NCBI GenBank assembly: GCA_032717465.1
Contig: CM064671.1
Location: 53,693,991-53,757,990, forward strand
DNA from: Coenobita brevimanus
Taxonomy: Eukaryota; Arthropoda; Malacostraca; Decapoda; Coenobitidae
Direction: 5' to 3'
Length of the DNA stretch: 64,000 nt
The notes beneath the pieces are model-generated. The model was given only the letters and a program-made list of their open reading frames with translations. It had not been told where the DNA came from and did not search any database. Position numbers and translations under genes: made by a program. Below, in pieces: positions 13,085-25,521 of this stretch (positions are counted from its first letter, which is position 1; every line of letters begins with the position of its first letter).

Positions 13085-14380
13085 CACTCCCCCAACTACC
13101 TTGATTTTCCTCCCACTCTGCACGTCCATCCACGCAGCCACCCAATCTAACCTGTCCCACCCTACCCACACACTCACTTACCAATCCATACCCAGGCCCA
13201 CCTATCCAGTCAACCTTGCCCATGGATCTGCCTGCAGGCCCACCTACCCACCCTCTCAATCCATTAACCTGCCCCATCCCGACCACTTTTCCACCACTGA
13301 CTCCCCCCCAGTCCCGACCATTTTTGGAAAAAAATTTTTTTGGCTCAAACCTTTGCTTTTGGTGAGAAACATCGAAAATTCATAGAGAAATCGCTCACCT
13401 GAGGTTTAAAATACTCAGTACAGGTAGGAGTACCTCCTTACCTTACTGGGTTTTCTATCAGGCTGACACCAAAGAAAACGAGTTCTATGGGAGGATAACT
13501 ATTTCACACCACTCATAAACGGTATTTATTTATTTACTTGGTACGAATTTATATGCAGTACGAAAGTATATTGGTTTTCAAGCATTAATATAGGCATTAT
13601 AAGCATTGTTTCACTCACTAATACCTGACCTTCTTTGCCACATTACCTGATCATCATTTCTAACTGTTTCTTCCTCTAATGCTATGTAAAGTTTGTCCTC
13701 CACATTGTCATTGATTGGGGAATCACTCTGGCCCTGAATTTCGTACCGTGGCATGACATGGCTATACTGGCCAGGTCACTGATAATAGGTGAATTGCTGA
13801 GACAATGGCATGCAGGGGGGGGGAGGAGGTCATGCTGGGCAAGGCATTGTCCCTGCCTGGCATCTTGTAGAGGAAGGTGTCACGTGTATACGTACCAAAA
13901 ATCACTCGCGAAAATTGAAAATTGTGCAAATTAGGGACCTTGCAATTTTTTCGCGTTTATGTACGTCGACGGGATTGGCAGTGACAAAACGTGTGGACAT
14001 TAAAGAAGGTCAACGGGACGCCGCGGGTTAACCCACCCTTCCACCCACTAACACTACCCAATTACCGCCCTGCTCACCCTATCCATCTTCATAGTCACAC
14101 TGCCCCTCCACCCACCCACCAATCCACAGAACAACGTTGCCTACCCACGTGCTCAGTCAGTACTCCACCCTACTCACTCTCCAACCCAGTGACAGACCAC
14201 CTCCACCCATCTACTGACTGCACACACCCACCCACGATGCCCAAGCATCTCTCCCGCTCACCAACCTAATCGTCCACCCCCACTCCCATCAACCCAAACC
14301 AGCTAGCTCTGACTCACACACCCACCAATTCCATTTACCTTGCTCCCCCTCCCTACTCATAGTTGCTCCTAGTAGCCTAC
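13085..14380. repeat. CCCACC-rich pyrimidine minisatellite, split by a MITE
   Basis: C-rich sequence built on CCACCC and CCTACC words occupies 13085-13263 and resumes at 14032-14380. The interruption is exactly the TTAA-flanked MITE at 13264-14031. Confidence 0.7.
13264..14031 (-). mobile_element. piggyBac A-family MITE (768 bp)
   Basis: TTAA at both ends (13264-13267 and 14028-14031). The right boundary, read outward, is TTAACCCGCGGCGTCCCG, the same as the transposase-side end of A1 (41926). The left boundary, TTAACCTGCCCCATCCCGAC, matches the distal end of A1. It is therefore an internally deleted A-family element in reverse orientation. It has no ORF. A second copy of similar length lies at 41167-41929. 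Confidence 0.85.
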
Positions 14381-14437
14381 TCACCCTTGACTAATATTTT
14401 CACATACGGCTTGCAAGTTTTCACACATACAAACACA

Positions 14438-14682
14438 CCGCTTGCTGGCTAAGTGGTAAAGTACTCGCCTGCAATCTGGTAGACGGGAGTTCACACCTCG
14501 CTCAGGTTGCAAAAACTTTCGTTAACAAAGGGGGTGGTTATTGTCCCCATTGAGCATGGGGATGGGTGTGTGAGTGTGTGAAGGTCCTTAGACTGGATTA
14601 TACAAGCTCTCAGCTCTCTTCTGGGAGAGCCAAAGCTGATGATCACATCCCAATCTTATGATCATGACCTACCCGGTGCATT
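14438..14682 (+). mobile_element. tRNA-derived SINE
   Basis: The tRNA-like head has an A-box-like TGGCTAAGTGG and a B-box-like AGTTCACACCTCG. A body of about 170 bp follows, ending in a (CA)n tail (14683-14707). The head resembles that of the SINE at 5111-5515, but the bodies differ. Not a good fold for a functional tRNA. Confidence 0.6.
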
Positions 14683-14707
14683 ACACACACACACACACAC
14701 ACACACA
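14683..14707. repeat. (CA)n microsatellite
   Basis: Short CA tract at the 3' side of the SINE. Confidence 0.95.
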
Positions 14708-15557
14708 GGAGCAGGAGAGTTAAATGCAGGTGAATAGGGGGTGCAGTGTCTGCGTCACACAGAAAGTTAGTAAGAGGCAGGAGAAGGGACTGGACACGTG
14801 TTAGAGTGATGGAACGAGAGACTTTTTTAACATAAGTATGAAATTCATTGTCATTTATCTTTAATCTTAATATCACACATCCATGAAGTTGGTTTTCATT
14901 TAAAATTACATATTTTCTTGCATAATCATCCATTAGTTGAACCACAAAAGGAAGAGGGGATTCAATCAAACTCCTAGAACTCCACCTACTTCCATGCCTG
15001 ATATTTACTGTTCATATAACTAGTACTGCAAAACATTAAATGAAATTTTCATTTTGTGTATACTATTGTATTTTCAAATTAGCTTTATTGCGTTCACACC
15101 ATGCCTTAACCTACCTGTTTATTAATAAGACTTCTTATCTCAGTAACTTCAGTGCACTTATATTTCATCTAGCATGAACCAGGTCTGACACAACCAAATG
15201 AGTAATATTAATTTATCTTCGAAGTTATTTCTGTTACATGTATTACATTTATATTTCGTAAACATGTTATATGTATTCACATACATTATATTCCAACCAG
15301 TTTACCCAAAACGGACCTAGAACTCAGTACTGTAATAACGGGGCTTGCTAGCCCATTCATACCACTGTAGCTATGATGTAAACAAGCACACCATGCCACA
15401 TCTACGAAAACATGCCAGCCGCTGTACAAGTATCAGTGTTAGTAACAGTACGTGGTGTAAGAAATGTCAAAAATGCAAGAAAAAACCTTTAGTACATCTT
15501 TTACTGATGCCTTTTGGAGGATGTAATGTTTATTAAACCAGGAACAGAAGTCTGCCA
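14708..15557. other. no recognisable gene
   Basis: AT-rich sequence with only short frames. I see no repeat ends or motifs. Confidence 0.6.
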
Positions 15558-15742
15558 TTAACCCCTCTGTAGCCGCCGGCGTCGAATGATGTTTAGCTGA
15601 TAAATGACCGGAGGCAGTGTATGAGTGCGGCCTATAAAAAACAGCAAAATTTTCTGGGAAGTGACCGAACGTTCTGAACATCTTCAGACTGACCTACCCA
15701 ACACTCCCATACACCCCACACATCAGTACACTGCACACTTCT

Positions 15743-16086
15743 GTGATGAGTGGACGTCCGAGTTCTGCCTATCTCTCTTTCCGAACCCCCACCCAGCGCC
15801 ACTCTCTTTGGTCCTGTAGGCCGCTAACCAGCCCCGAGATCAGGGTGGACCTGTTTCCCCACGGGGGGAGACAGACGAGGACCGAATTAGGTCTGACCTG
15901 GAGGTGGAGAGTATGGTGGGGAGTAGTGACGAAAGTGGTGATCAGTGGTGTCATTCTCCTACTACTGAGGAGGACGACAGCAACATCTCCTAGGAGAATG
16001 AGGAGAAGCCACCACCGAAGAGGAGACGGATGATGGTGAAGTGGCTCTTCACTGAAGTAAAGGAGGGGGAGGAAGGGAAGGCTTGA
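15743..16086 (+). pseudogene. possible piggyBac-type N-terminal remnant
   Basis: Read in the frame used from about 15896, the translation is acidic and serine-rich (MVGSSDESGDQW, then TTEEDDSN). It reaches an internal TAG and continues with PPPKRRRMMVKW, a likely nuclear localisation signal, ending at TGA near 16086. An acidic segment followed by a basic cluster is common at the N-terminus of piggyBac transposases. No catalytic domain is present. The 5' part (15743-15890) is in a different frame, so at least one frameshift is present. Confidence 0.35.
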
Positions 16087-16504
16087 GTGCAAGTGCACTC
16101 ACCCCGCACTGCCTCACCACCTCACCACTTCTCTCACGCCACCTCATCACTTCCTACCACTTCACGGGCATTTCAGTGTATACAGTGTATATTACTTAGT
16201 GCAGTGTTACGAAGTAAGATATAGAAGTGTAAAATAGTGGTACTGTGTAAATTAGATTATGTTTTGTGACTTTTGACGTGCTAGGAGGGCAGAGATGGAT
16301 AAAAGTTCCCCTGCACTGACTCCTGACATCGCATCATGCACTTGAGGTGAGTAAGTATTCTGATCTGTATTTATTTCTCAGATGCCAGCCCCATGTATTT
16401 TCTTATATTTTGACAGTGTAAAGTGTAGGCAAAAATACGACTTTATCCTTTTTCCTTGCCCAGGCAGACAATATCATACTTCCCCACACTCACGACATAC
16501 AGAC

Positions 16505-16990
16505 AGCAACATATATTGCGAAAATAACAAAGTAAAGTGACCGAGAAACGTAAACTTGTTATTACAGGAAAAAAATATATATTTTTCTTCTGTATATTTC
16601 CGCTTTGTCTCTCTGTTCCTAACAATCTGACTTATTCATAGGTTTGAACCTGCTTGACGATTCTATATATTGCGAAAATAACAAAGTCAAATGATAGAGA
16701 GAAAATTAAACGTGTTACTGCGGGAAAAATACGTGTTTTCCCATCTGTATACGTATTTAATTGTGCTTTGTCTCTCTAGTCTTATTAATTTGTCTTATTC
16801 ATAGTTTTGAAATGCTTTACGAGTCTATATATTGCGAAAATAAAGTATAATGACAGAGAAACGTAAGCATGTTATTACGAGAAAAATACATTCTTTCCTC
16901 GTCTGTATACGAATTTATTTATGCTTCGTCTCTCTGCTCATAATAATTTGATTTATTCATATTTTTGAACCTGCATTACGATTCTATTTT
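16505..16990. repeat. tandem array, about 155-162 bp x 3
   Basis: The word TATTGCGAAAATAA marks units at 16514, 16668 and 16830. Each unit also carries GAGAAA, TTTGTCTCTCT-like and TTATTCATA segments. It lies within the piggyBac-like remnant. Confidence 0.8.
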
Positions 16991-17295
16991 AGCCATACAG
17001 GTGGTGTGGGAGCGGCTAAAAGTGCCTCCACTCACCTACCCCTAATCGGAGCTGAACAGGCACTAATCCACCAGACCCTCCACTTTCATCCTCGGAGGAC
17101 CGGCAATTTTCTCGTTTAGGACTGAATACAGGGGAGTCATTGGGGGGGGGAGGGCAGCGAGGGGCGCTAGCCCCCCCAAAGCTTTCTGAGGGGGCCTCCA
17201 AATCAACTACAGTTAATGAAAAAATATAAGGTTAACACTGTGAAATGAAAAATAGTTTGTGTTTAGCCTCAATACGTTTTGAGTGAAATACATCT

Positions 17296-20200
17296 TGAGA
17301 CTAAAAGGGGTGGCGTGAGGGGATTAGGGACCCCCTCCTCTGGTTTTTAGTTCCTAAAAAGAGACAGGCCAGAGAAAGGGATGGGGGATTGAGTTATCCC
17401 CGTACCCTGAAGATTGGGTCTATGAATGTGCGTGGATGTAGTACGATTGAGGCTAAAAGGGAGGAGATTGGGAGAATGTTTGTGAGAAGAAAGTTGCATA
17501 TGTTAGCTTTGAGTGAAGCGAAGATGAAAGGGAAGGATGAGTCTATGTTTGGAAGTGTGAATGGAAGATTGTCAGGTGTTGATAGAGGAAGGCCAAGAGA
17601 AGGTGTGACCTTGTTAGTGAGTCCGGAAGTACAGCAGTGTGTGATTGAATGGAAGGATGTGTCATCGAGACTGATGTTGGTAAATGCGAAATTTGAGCGT
17701 GAGTTGTGGGTGTTTGTGAATGCATATGGGCCTGGTAGTGAAAGGGATGAAGAAGAGAGGGAGTCCTTCTGGAATGATGTTGATGAGTGTCTGCAGAGTT
17801 TTGGAGCGAATGTGAATGTGGTAATGATGGGAGATTTGAATGCTAGAGTGGGAAATGTAGCAGTTGAAGGTGTAGTTGGTATGCATGGTGTGCTTGGAAG
17901 AAATGAAAATGGGGAACGAATGATAGGGATGTGTGTTGAGCGAGAGATGGTGATTGGAAATATGCTGTTCGAGAAGAAAGATATTTATAAGTATACATGG
18001 GTGAGACAGGAGGGTGGAACGGTTGTGGATAAAGCATTGATGGACTATGTGGTTGTGTCTAGGAATGTAATAGGAAGATTGTTGGATGTGAGAGTTCTGA
18101 GAGGGGAGGGTGGAGGTATGTCTGACCACTACCTGGTGGAGGGAAAGTTAAGAGTAGGAAAGAGATGGGTGAGAGCTAGGAGGGTTAGGTGTGGCAGGGA
18201 GGTTTTGAAAGTGAGTGAGTTGGATAAAAGAGAGAAAAAGATAGAGTATCAGGAGAAATTGAAAGATGAGTGGAACACAGTGAAAGATCAGGAATGGCAG
18301 TTGTTTAAGAGAGCTGTGGTGGGGCATGCAGAAGAAGTGTGTGGTGTGAGACTTGTGGGTGGTGGTGTAAGAAAAGGAAGTGAATGGTGGTGCGAGGAAG
18401 TAAGTATGGCTGTGGCTGAGAAGAGACGAGCATATGAAGTGTGGCTGCAGAGGAAGGATGAGGTGTCATATGAGAGGTATAAGGAAAAGAGGAATAGGGC
18501 GAGAAGGGCTATGCGTGATGCTAAAGTGGCAGCAGATGAGAGGTGGGGTAGGCGGCTGACTGAGAATTTTCAACAGAATAAGAAAATGTTCTGGAAGGAG
18601 GTTAAAAAGGTGCGAAAGGGAGAGTTTGGGAAGGAAGAGCGAGTAAATGCAGAGGATGGAATGATGTTAATTGAGATGGATGCAGTAAGGAAGAGATGGG
18701 CAGAGTACTTTGAAAGATTGTTAAATGTAGAGGAGGAAAGGATGGCTGAGATTGTGGTGGATGGAAGGGTGCAAGGAATAAATGTGTTGGGAGAGGTGAA
18801 TGATTCTTTGATCACGAAGGAGGAAGTGGTGAAAGCAGTAAAGGAGATGAAAACAGGGAAAGCTGCAGGTATGGATGGGTGTGCTGTGGAATGCTTGAAG
18901 AGTGGTGGAGTGACTATTGTTGACTGGTTAGTAAAATTGTTGAATGTGTGCTTTGTGAAAGGTATGGTGCCAACTGACTGGGCAAGTGCTGGTGTGGTCC
19001 CGCTGTATAAAGGCAAGGGTGATAAGTATGAATGTACTAGCTTTAGGGGTATAAGACTGTTGGGTGTTGTAGGTAAGGTGTATGGCAGAGTGTTAATTAT
19101 GAGAGTTAGAGAGGGTACAGAGGGAGTGATTGGTGATGAGCAGTGTGGCTTTAGGAGAGGGAGGGGATGCGTGGATCAGGTGTTTGCTGTGAGACAAGTG
19201 TGTGAAAAGTATTTAGCGAATGGCAGGGATGTGTTTTGGGCATTTATGGATTTAGAGAAAGCGTATGATAGAATTGATTAGGGAGGCTTTGTGGACTGTT
19301 TTAAGATTGTATAGACTTGATGGTAGGTTACTAAAAGGGGTGAAAAGATTTTATGTTAATAGTAGAGCATGTGTAAGAGTGGGAAATGCTGTGAGTGATT
19401 GGTTTCCCGTGAGAGTGGGGCTGCGGTAGGGATGTGTGATGTCACCTTGGTTGTTTGATATTTATATGGATGGTGTTGTAAGGGAGGTGAATGCAAGAGT
19501 TTTAGGTGGAGGTCTGAGTCTGGTGAATGTTGATGGTGGAGAGTGGAATCTGAAGCAGCTGCTATTTGCAGATGATACTGCACTGGTGGCTGATTCAGAG
19601 GAGAGAATGAGACAGTTGGTAGAGGAGTTTGGAAGGCTGTGTGAAAGGAGGAAATTGAAAGTAAATGAGAATAAGAGTAAAGTGATGAAGTGTACGAGGT
19701 TGATAGATGGTAGGGGGATGAACATAGTTTTGAATGGCGAGTTGCTTGAGAAGGTAGAGTGTTTTAAATATTTAGGGTCACATGTTGCTGTGGATAGAAG
19801 AATAGATGCAGAAGTGAAGTTTAGAATAAATGAAGTAGGTAAGGTGCTGTGAGGAATGAAAAAAGTGTTTCGATGTCGTTCACTTAGAATGGATGTAAGA
19901 AGAAGGCTGTATGAGGGTGTTGTGGTACCGACTGCGTTATATAGGGCTGAAACATGGAATATGGGTGAAGCAGAGAGGAAAAGTTTGAATGTAATGGAGA
20001 TGAGGTGTCTGAGGAGTAGGTGTGGAGTGACACATATGGATCGAGTGCAAAATGATGAAGTGTGAAGGAGAACTGGAGTTGTTCGGGAGATGGCTGGTAG
20101 AGTTGAGCAGAGGGTGTTGCGATGGTTTGGGCATATGGAGAGAATGGATAAGTAATTGGTGAAAAAGATAACTAGATCTGATGTGAGAGGTGTAATTCTG

Positions 20201-20345
20201 AGAGCGAGACCACAGACAGCATGGATGGACAATGTGAAGAGAGCGCTGGATGCGAGAGGGATGTCTGTTGAGCAAGAAAGAGTGGCTGTGCGTGTCAGAA
20301 ATAAATGGAGAGAAATTGTGAATGAATAAATGATGACGCAGCCCT
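17296..20345 (+). mobile_element. RTE-like non-LTR retrotransposon (RTE-2), nested in hAT
   Basis: The 5' start GACTAAAAGGGGTGGCG matches the 5' start of RTE-1, so the left boundary is well placed. The right boundary is uncertain: coding ends at 20329, and another ~300 bp of 3' untranslated sequence may extend to about 20650. I could not identify the target duplication. Confidence 0.75.
17389..20329 (+). pseudogene. RTE-type endonuclease / reverse transcriptase, several breaks
   Basis: The first frame is open from about 17389 to 19281 with no upstream ATG. It carries the endonuclease motifs (SMNVRG, LSEAKMKG, GDLNARVG, YTW, SDHYLVEG) and the first RT blocks (PLYKGKGDK, CGFRRGRGCVDQ, FMDLEKAYDRID), ending at a TAG. 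A frameshift near 19275 leads to a frame with an internal TAG at about 19428. This contains GCVMSPWLF and an intact LLFADDTALV box (19436-19852). Further stops lie near 19852, 20063 and 20152 before the natural-looking end at 20329. It is the same family as RTE-1 but more decayed. Confidence 0.85.
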
Positions 20346-20878
20346 GAGGGGATATTCTTCCACATTTGGTCTGATCAGCTAGTCAGGTCAGGTGTGGGTC
20401 AGGGGATGGTCTATTATGATGTGGCAGGGGTAAACCAGCTCTGCTGTTGGGCCCTGCTGCGGATGTCACTGATTGCACTGCGTAGTTGACCCTTGTGCAG
20501 TGTGGTGCAGTGAGGATCTGTCCCTTCTTCCCTTTGGGGCTAAGATGTGAATGAATGTGTTTGAATGGATGAGTCAATGGGGAGTGTGTCGTCCTGTCTC
20601 GGCTACCTCCCTTCCCTTGGGGGAAGCAGCCTAGGTATATAGACAGATTAAAGGATGTCAATGTAATTATGTTCCTAGCCAAAACTTCAGTTTCGAGCTG
20701 CCTTTTCTATTGTATTCTGGCTATCATTAATAGCTTTATTCATCTCAGGAAGTACGTACCTGTAGGTAAGAGTCTTGAGAGTTCATTTAGATCAGTGGTT
20801 CCCAAAGTGGGCGTTGCTTTACTGGTTGAATAACCTGAAGCTCTACAGGCATCATCATCCTATACTGTATAATGAAGA

Positions 20879-20879
<1 letters not shown>

Positions 20880-20956
<77 letters not shown>
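20880..20956. repeat. (AT)n microsatellite
   Basis: AT tract inside the hAT element. It is bracketed by the short inverted words TTTACTGGTT (20818) and AACCAGTAAA (20961). Confidence 0.96.
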
Positions 20957-20960
<4 letters not shown>

Positions 20961-20963
<3 letters not shown>

Positions 20964-23282
20964 ACCAGTAAAACAACTAACAATACTGACTTAGCCACCA
21001 CATCATCCCCTAGTCAAGACTCAGATTTTATTTCTGTTGATGAACCAGAAGTCACATTAGCACATACTGTTGCACTGAACCAGGATCAAAAAGATACAAA
21101 AGCCAGTCCAAACACAATAAAAACTCCAGCGACTCAAGCAGTTGATATATCTAAGTCCCCCTGTGATAAACCCAGTCAACCAAAAATGCCAAGCAACTCA
21201 AGCAATCAGAATAATAGGAAACTGAGAAGTCCCTATTTTGATTTATTTTCTTGGTTAGAATACTTGGTCTCACAAGACGCGTGTTACTGCTCTCCATGTA
21301 GGCACTTTGCTGGAGCATCTGTTCGTTAAGAGGAAGGATTAGGTAGGACGCCGTTTATTGTTGCTGGAACAAGGAAATGGAAAGATACCAGTACCCTTCT
21401 CAAACAACATCAGGCAAGTGAAAGACACATTAACAGTATGATCGCTTGGTCTAATGTCAAGGATATTCAGCCAGGGTCCACTCAGTCTGTAGCATCTTCT
21501 CTATCTTCAGGTAGGGTACAAGAAATTGGGGACAACAGGAAACATGTAAAGTTACTTTTAAAAGTCACTGCATTACTGGGAAGGCAAGGCCTGTCTTTTC
21601 GTGGACATAATGAGGGTGGTGATACATTAAATTCAGGAAATTTTGTAGAAATTCTTCATCTAATTGCTGAATCAAATCCCTCTCTAAAACAAAAGTTAGA
21701 TCGACCAGAATGAGTTGACATCAGTTGTTGGAAGACATTTCAAGGTCACAATTTGTGCTGAAGCACAAGAAGCCAAGTGCTTTTCAGTTATGGTTGATGA
21801 AAGGAAAGACTTATAAAAAAAAGGAACATATGGTTATTCTTGTGCAGTACTTTAGTGAGGGTATTGTGAAAGAACGTGTCATCGGAACCTATCAGATGGA
21901 ATAGGATGATGCAGCAAGTTTAGATGATTTTATATATAGGGAGATACAACAATCTGGTTTAATTTGGTCTAACTGTGCGGCTCAGTGTTATGATGGTGCT
22001 AGTGTAATGAGTGGATGCTTTAGCGGGATTCAAGCAAGACTAAGGGATAAAGTTCACCAAGCAGTATACTTGTACATACATTGCCATGCACTCAGGCTGA
22101 ATTTAGTACTGGGCGACTGCATAAAGAATACCAGTGGCCTCTCTTCAGTTTTTTTCAATTATTAACACACTTTACACATTTATTAAACATTAACACAGGG
22201 AACCAACTTTTCACAGAGGCACAGAAAGCAGAAGATCTTCAGGTTTTGACACGAGAAAGACCTACTATAACTACATGGTCTTACTATTATAGGTCAGTAT
22301 CAAAGGTTAAGCTTCGCTATGGAAGTTTGCTATCAGTGCTTCGTAGATTCAGAGGGTTCTGATTCAGAAGCTGCGGTAGAAGCAAATGGACTGTACAAAA
22401 AGTTAGTCTTTCAGGTTCGTAATGGATTTACATATTACTGAACAAGTCCTTAGGATTACCAATAGTTTGTCAGATCAGCTTCAAGCAAAGGAAGCCTTAC
22501 TATCTGAAGCTTGCTCTCTCATACAGTCAACTATTAAGGAATTGGAAGTCATGAGAACGGACGAGGCTTTCTCTTATATTTTTGACAAAGCTAAAGATTT
22601 TGCTTCAACATATGAGACAGATACCAACCTGGAAAATTCAAATCAGTTGAGCAGACCTAAGCCTAAGAGAATTCAGAAGGTATCATCAGAACTAAAGAGC
22701 TTCTTAAATGATTCAGCTCTAGGGAGAAATGAGGTGAATACTTGTATTGCTCCAAAGACTGAAATCAAAAGAACCTATTTTGATAGATGGATTTCTCTCA
22801 GAGCTTGATATTCGCTTCACACAAAACATGCCCCTAATAGAAGCAAAGAATGCACTTGATTGTAGTTTCAGAAACCTTCTAGAATAATATGAGAAGCTTT
22901 CTATTACAGTACAGTCTTACATAGATATAGACATAGATGAAATTCTTCTGCTTTCCCAAATATGTGTTGCAAAAAGACATTTTCTAAGTAAGAGTGACAA
23001 GCCAACGAATCTGTTTTAATTATATGAACTCAGACCATGAGATTGTGTGTACAGTATTCAGAAATAGTGAAAATTATCAAAATTCTTCTCATCCTTCCAG
23101 TAACTGTCGCAGGCAATGAACGACTTTCTTCAGTATTTAGCTTAGTCAAGATATATCTAAAAACCTCAATGAGAAATGATCGCTTACCGTACGTGACTTG
23201 CTACTTACGGCCTCAGAAAAGGAACTTGTTAAAAATCTTAGCTTTAATACCCTGGTTGATAACTTTGCAAAGCAGAGATTAA
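20961..23282 (+). pseudogene. hAT transposase, ZMYM1-like, degenerate
   Basis: The N-terminal part has a low-complexity leader. A TTF-type zinc-finger segment follows (YFDLFSWLEYL, then CYCSPCRHFAG; after a stop at about 21327, TRKWKDTSTLLKQHQASERH), as in the ZMYM1-like hAT proteins. Next come RQGLSFRGHNE, a region with QCYDGASVMSG containing a conserved acidic catalytic-type aspartate, and HCHALRLNLVL. The C-terminus (to 23282) is a hAT dimerisation segment with VAGNERLSSVFSLVK. At least five stops or frame changes interrupt the reading (near 21327, 21713, 21900, 22170 and 22806). It is the only transposase inside the hAT ends at 17129 and 23965, so it is the element's own gene. Confidence 0.8.
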
Positions 23283-23973
23283 GGAAATATCCACTGTTGC
23301 AGTAGTTTATTCATTTGTCAATGCAATAAATATACGTAGTTTAATTTTCAATTTCCTCTTATGAATTCTCAAATTAATATACTCTTCTTACGTGAGCCTC
23401 TTCCAAATTTAAAAACCATCATTTTATTTCTCCTATCTCTTAGTGTAGAGCTTACTTTTTCACATTACTTTATAATTATGGTTCATGGTATTTTGGGGGC
23501 TAGTAAGCTAAAAGCTTTCCATTTTTAATTCAGTTACAAGTTTACATCTTTTAATTCTCAATTTGACATTAATTATCTTTTCCTTAGGCTGTAAGAATGA
23601 AGTCAGTTAAAGCTTTCACCAATATAAATATTTTAATTGCTGTTTGGTCTTTTATCCATGGTCATTAGCATATAATGCAATGATATATACTTTACCATGC
23701 ACTTTAAATTACATATTCAACTTCACACAGAAATACTGCCAATGGTAGAATATCCATTAGTGTGTCTTTCAGGAAGTAATTGGTTTAATAAATAATTATA
23801 TACAGTGATTTTATTTGTTTACTGCTTTAATTCTCTAAATACAGCTTTGCATGTGGCTTCAAAATCCTAGCTTGCCACCCCACCCATGTGGGGAGGTGGG
23901 AGTTGGGGGACCTCCTAAATAGCTTATCCCCCCCCCCCCCAAGGAAAATTGAAATGACGCCCCTGACTGAATA

Positions 23974-24529
23974 TTCATCCCTTTCACTCCCTTTTCCAAC
24001 CATACAATGTTAATGAGCAAAATATCTCAAAACTACCGTAAACATATTATGTATCAGATATATATATTTTTTTTTAGAGTCTTAACATATTATGTATCAG
24101 ATTTTTTTTTTTTTTTTTTTTAGACAGTCTTAACATATTATGTCCTGAAATCATTCGACATCATGATATCTAATATATGCGCAACATTTCACCACCATTC
24201 ACATTGTTTTGGGGGGTAAAAAAAATGATAAGAACACGTGTGATGTTGTACCGTGGTAATACACCACTGCAGCAGATATCCGTTGCCGATATTTCTGCAA
24301 CTTACGTGCTCCATTGCAAGCCATAGAATGGTTCTAGGAAGCTGGGATTTGTACTGTTAGATGCGTCTGAACTTCCTCTTCAACATGGCAAGGAAAATAA
24401 TCAATTTTCGAAACTTCAGAAAATGGCCCCGGTGGTGGTCAGGGGCACATGTAAAATTCTTGACCTACAGCTACGGAAGGGTTAAAAAAGATGAAAGTAT
24501 TTGGAAGATCACAAATACAGAAGTTGCTG

Positions 24530-24532
<3 letters not shown>
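23974..24532. other. no recognisable gene
   Basis: A short direct duplication is present: AGTCTTAACATATTATGT occurs near 24079 and 24125, each next to a T-rich run. Nothing else is identifiable. Confidence 0.6.

Positions 24533-24572
<40 letters not shown>
24533..24572. repeat. (AT)n microsatellite
   Basis: AT tract at the 3' end of the minus-strand RTE-3 fragment. Confidence 0.96.
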
Positions 24573-24574
<2 letters not shown>

Positions 24575-25480
24575 TAGTCATAACTAGTCCATTGCTGAAC
24601 AAAGGCCTCCCTCAACCTTTTCCACGACTTCCTTGACTGAGCCAATTATTGCCACGTTTTCCCAGCAAATTTCTCTATCTCATCTCTCCATCTCCTGTCT
24701 GGCCTTTTTCTGCTACGCTTACAATCTCTTGGTGTCCAGTCTGTCAGCCTCTTGCTCCATCGGTTATCCCATATTCCTTATTCTTGTTATATGGCCTGCC
24801 CACCTCCATTTCTATTCTTTTATAACTTCTATAATATCTTTGACTTTAGTCTGCTCTCTCACCCAAGTTGATCTTTTCCTGTCTCATAAAGATATTCCCA
24901 ACATTGACCTTTCCATTGCTCTCTGAGAATGGATTAATTTACTTTCCATCGATTTTGTGAGTTTTCAGGTCTCACAACCATACGTCATAGCTGGAATTAT
25001 ACATTCGCTATATACTTTTCGTTTCATACAAACTGGCAAGCTACTTTTCATAATGTCTCTATTTTTATCGAAAGCTTTCCATCCAATCGCAATGCGTCTC
25101 TCATGATCCTTCGTTATTTTTATTATTTGTCCCAAGTAGTTGTAATCCTCAACTTCTTCAAGAATTTCATCACATTCTGATGACGCTCTTTGGTGTTTGT
25201 GGATTAAACATTTGTTTTACTCTGGTTCATCTTCAGTCCTACTTTCAGACTTTCTCTGTTCAGGTCATTTAACATTTCTTGCAATGCCTCCGCTGTTTCT
25301 GAGGTTAGGACAATGTCATCTGCAAATCTCAAATGGTTTAGCTTTTCTCCATCTATTATCACTCCTTTATTTTCGCAGTCTAGCTTTCTGAAAATACTTT
25401 CTAGGCATGCTGTAAATAATTTTGGTGAAATTGTATCTCGCTGATGCACGCCCTTCTCAATCTAATTTTTTTCCGAGTCC
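24573..25480 (-). pseudogene. RTE-type reverse transcriptase, 3' fragment (RTE-3)
   Basis: Read on the minus strand, the fragment begins in the RT palm with GVHQRDTISPKLF. An intact LRFADDIVL box follows (25204-25449 frame), then SLKVGLKMNQSKT and, after a stop, YNYLGQIIK and a C-terminal RWAGHI-type tail. The endonuclease and first half of the RT are missing, so this is a 5'-truncated copy. It belongs to a different RTE lineage from RTE-1 and RTE-2 (FADDIVL versus FADDT). The 3' terminus (CAGCAATGGACTAG then an AT tract) resembles the tail of the SINE at 5111. Confidence 0.75.
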
Positions 25481-25496
25481 TTGTGTAATTTAACTG

Positions 25497-25521
25497 TATA
25501 TATATATATATATATATATAT
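25497..25521. repeat. (AT)n microsatellite
   Basis: Short AT tract just upstream of the RTE-3 5' truncation point. The following 350 bp (25522-25870) show nothing I recognise. Confidence 0.9.

Larger units (their letters stand above)
15558..17015 (+). mobile_element. piggyBac-like remnant element
   Basis: The left end is TTAA then CCCCTCTGTAGCCGCCGGCG, similar in style to the termini at 870 and 10438. An acidic and basic N-terminal remnant (15743-16086) and a three-unit tandem array (16505-16990) follow. The right end is eroded: near 17005-17015 an inverted match to TAGCCGC is visible, but there is no TTAA. The right boundary is therefore approximate. Confidence 0.4.
17129..23965 (+). mobile_element. 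hAT element with 8-bp target duplication, containing RTE-2
   Basis: The left end CAGGGGAGTCATT starts at 17129. The right end at 23965 reads CAGGGGCGTCATT on the other strand, giving a 13-bp inverted repeat with one mismatch. The 8-bp sequence ACTGAATA flanks both sides (17121-17128 and 23966-23973), the target duplication size of hAT elements. The interior has about 165 bp of hAT 5' sequence, then the RTE-2 insertion, then a hAT transposase pseudogene (20961-23282) and the 3' end. Total 6.8 kb, of which roughly 3 kb is RTE-2. Confidence 0.85.

Noticed and set aside
20793..20813. CAGTGGTTCCCAAAGTGGGC as the left end of the hAT element
   Set aside because: No matching right end was found, whereas 17129 and 23965 have both matching termini and an 8-bp duplication. 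It may be the end of a separate small element.
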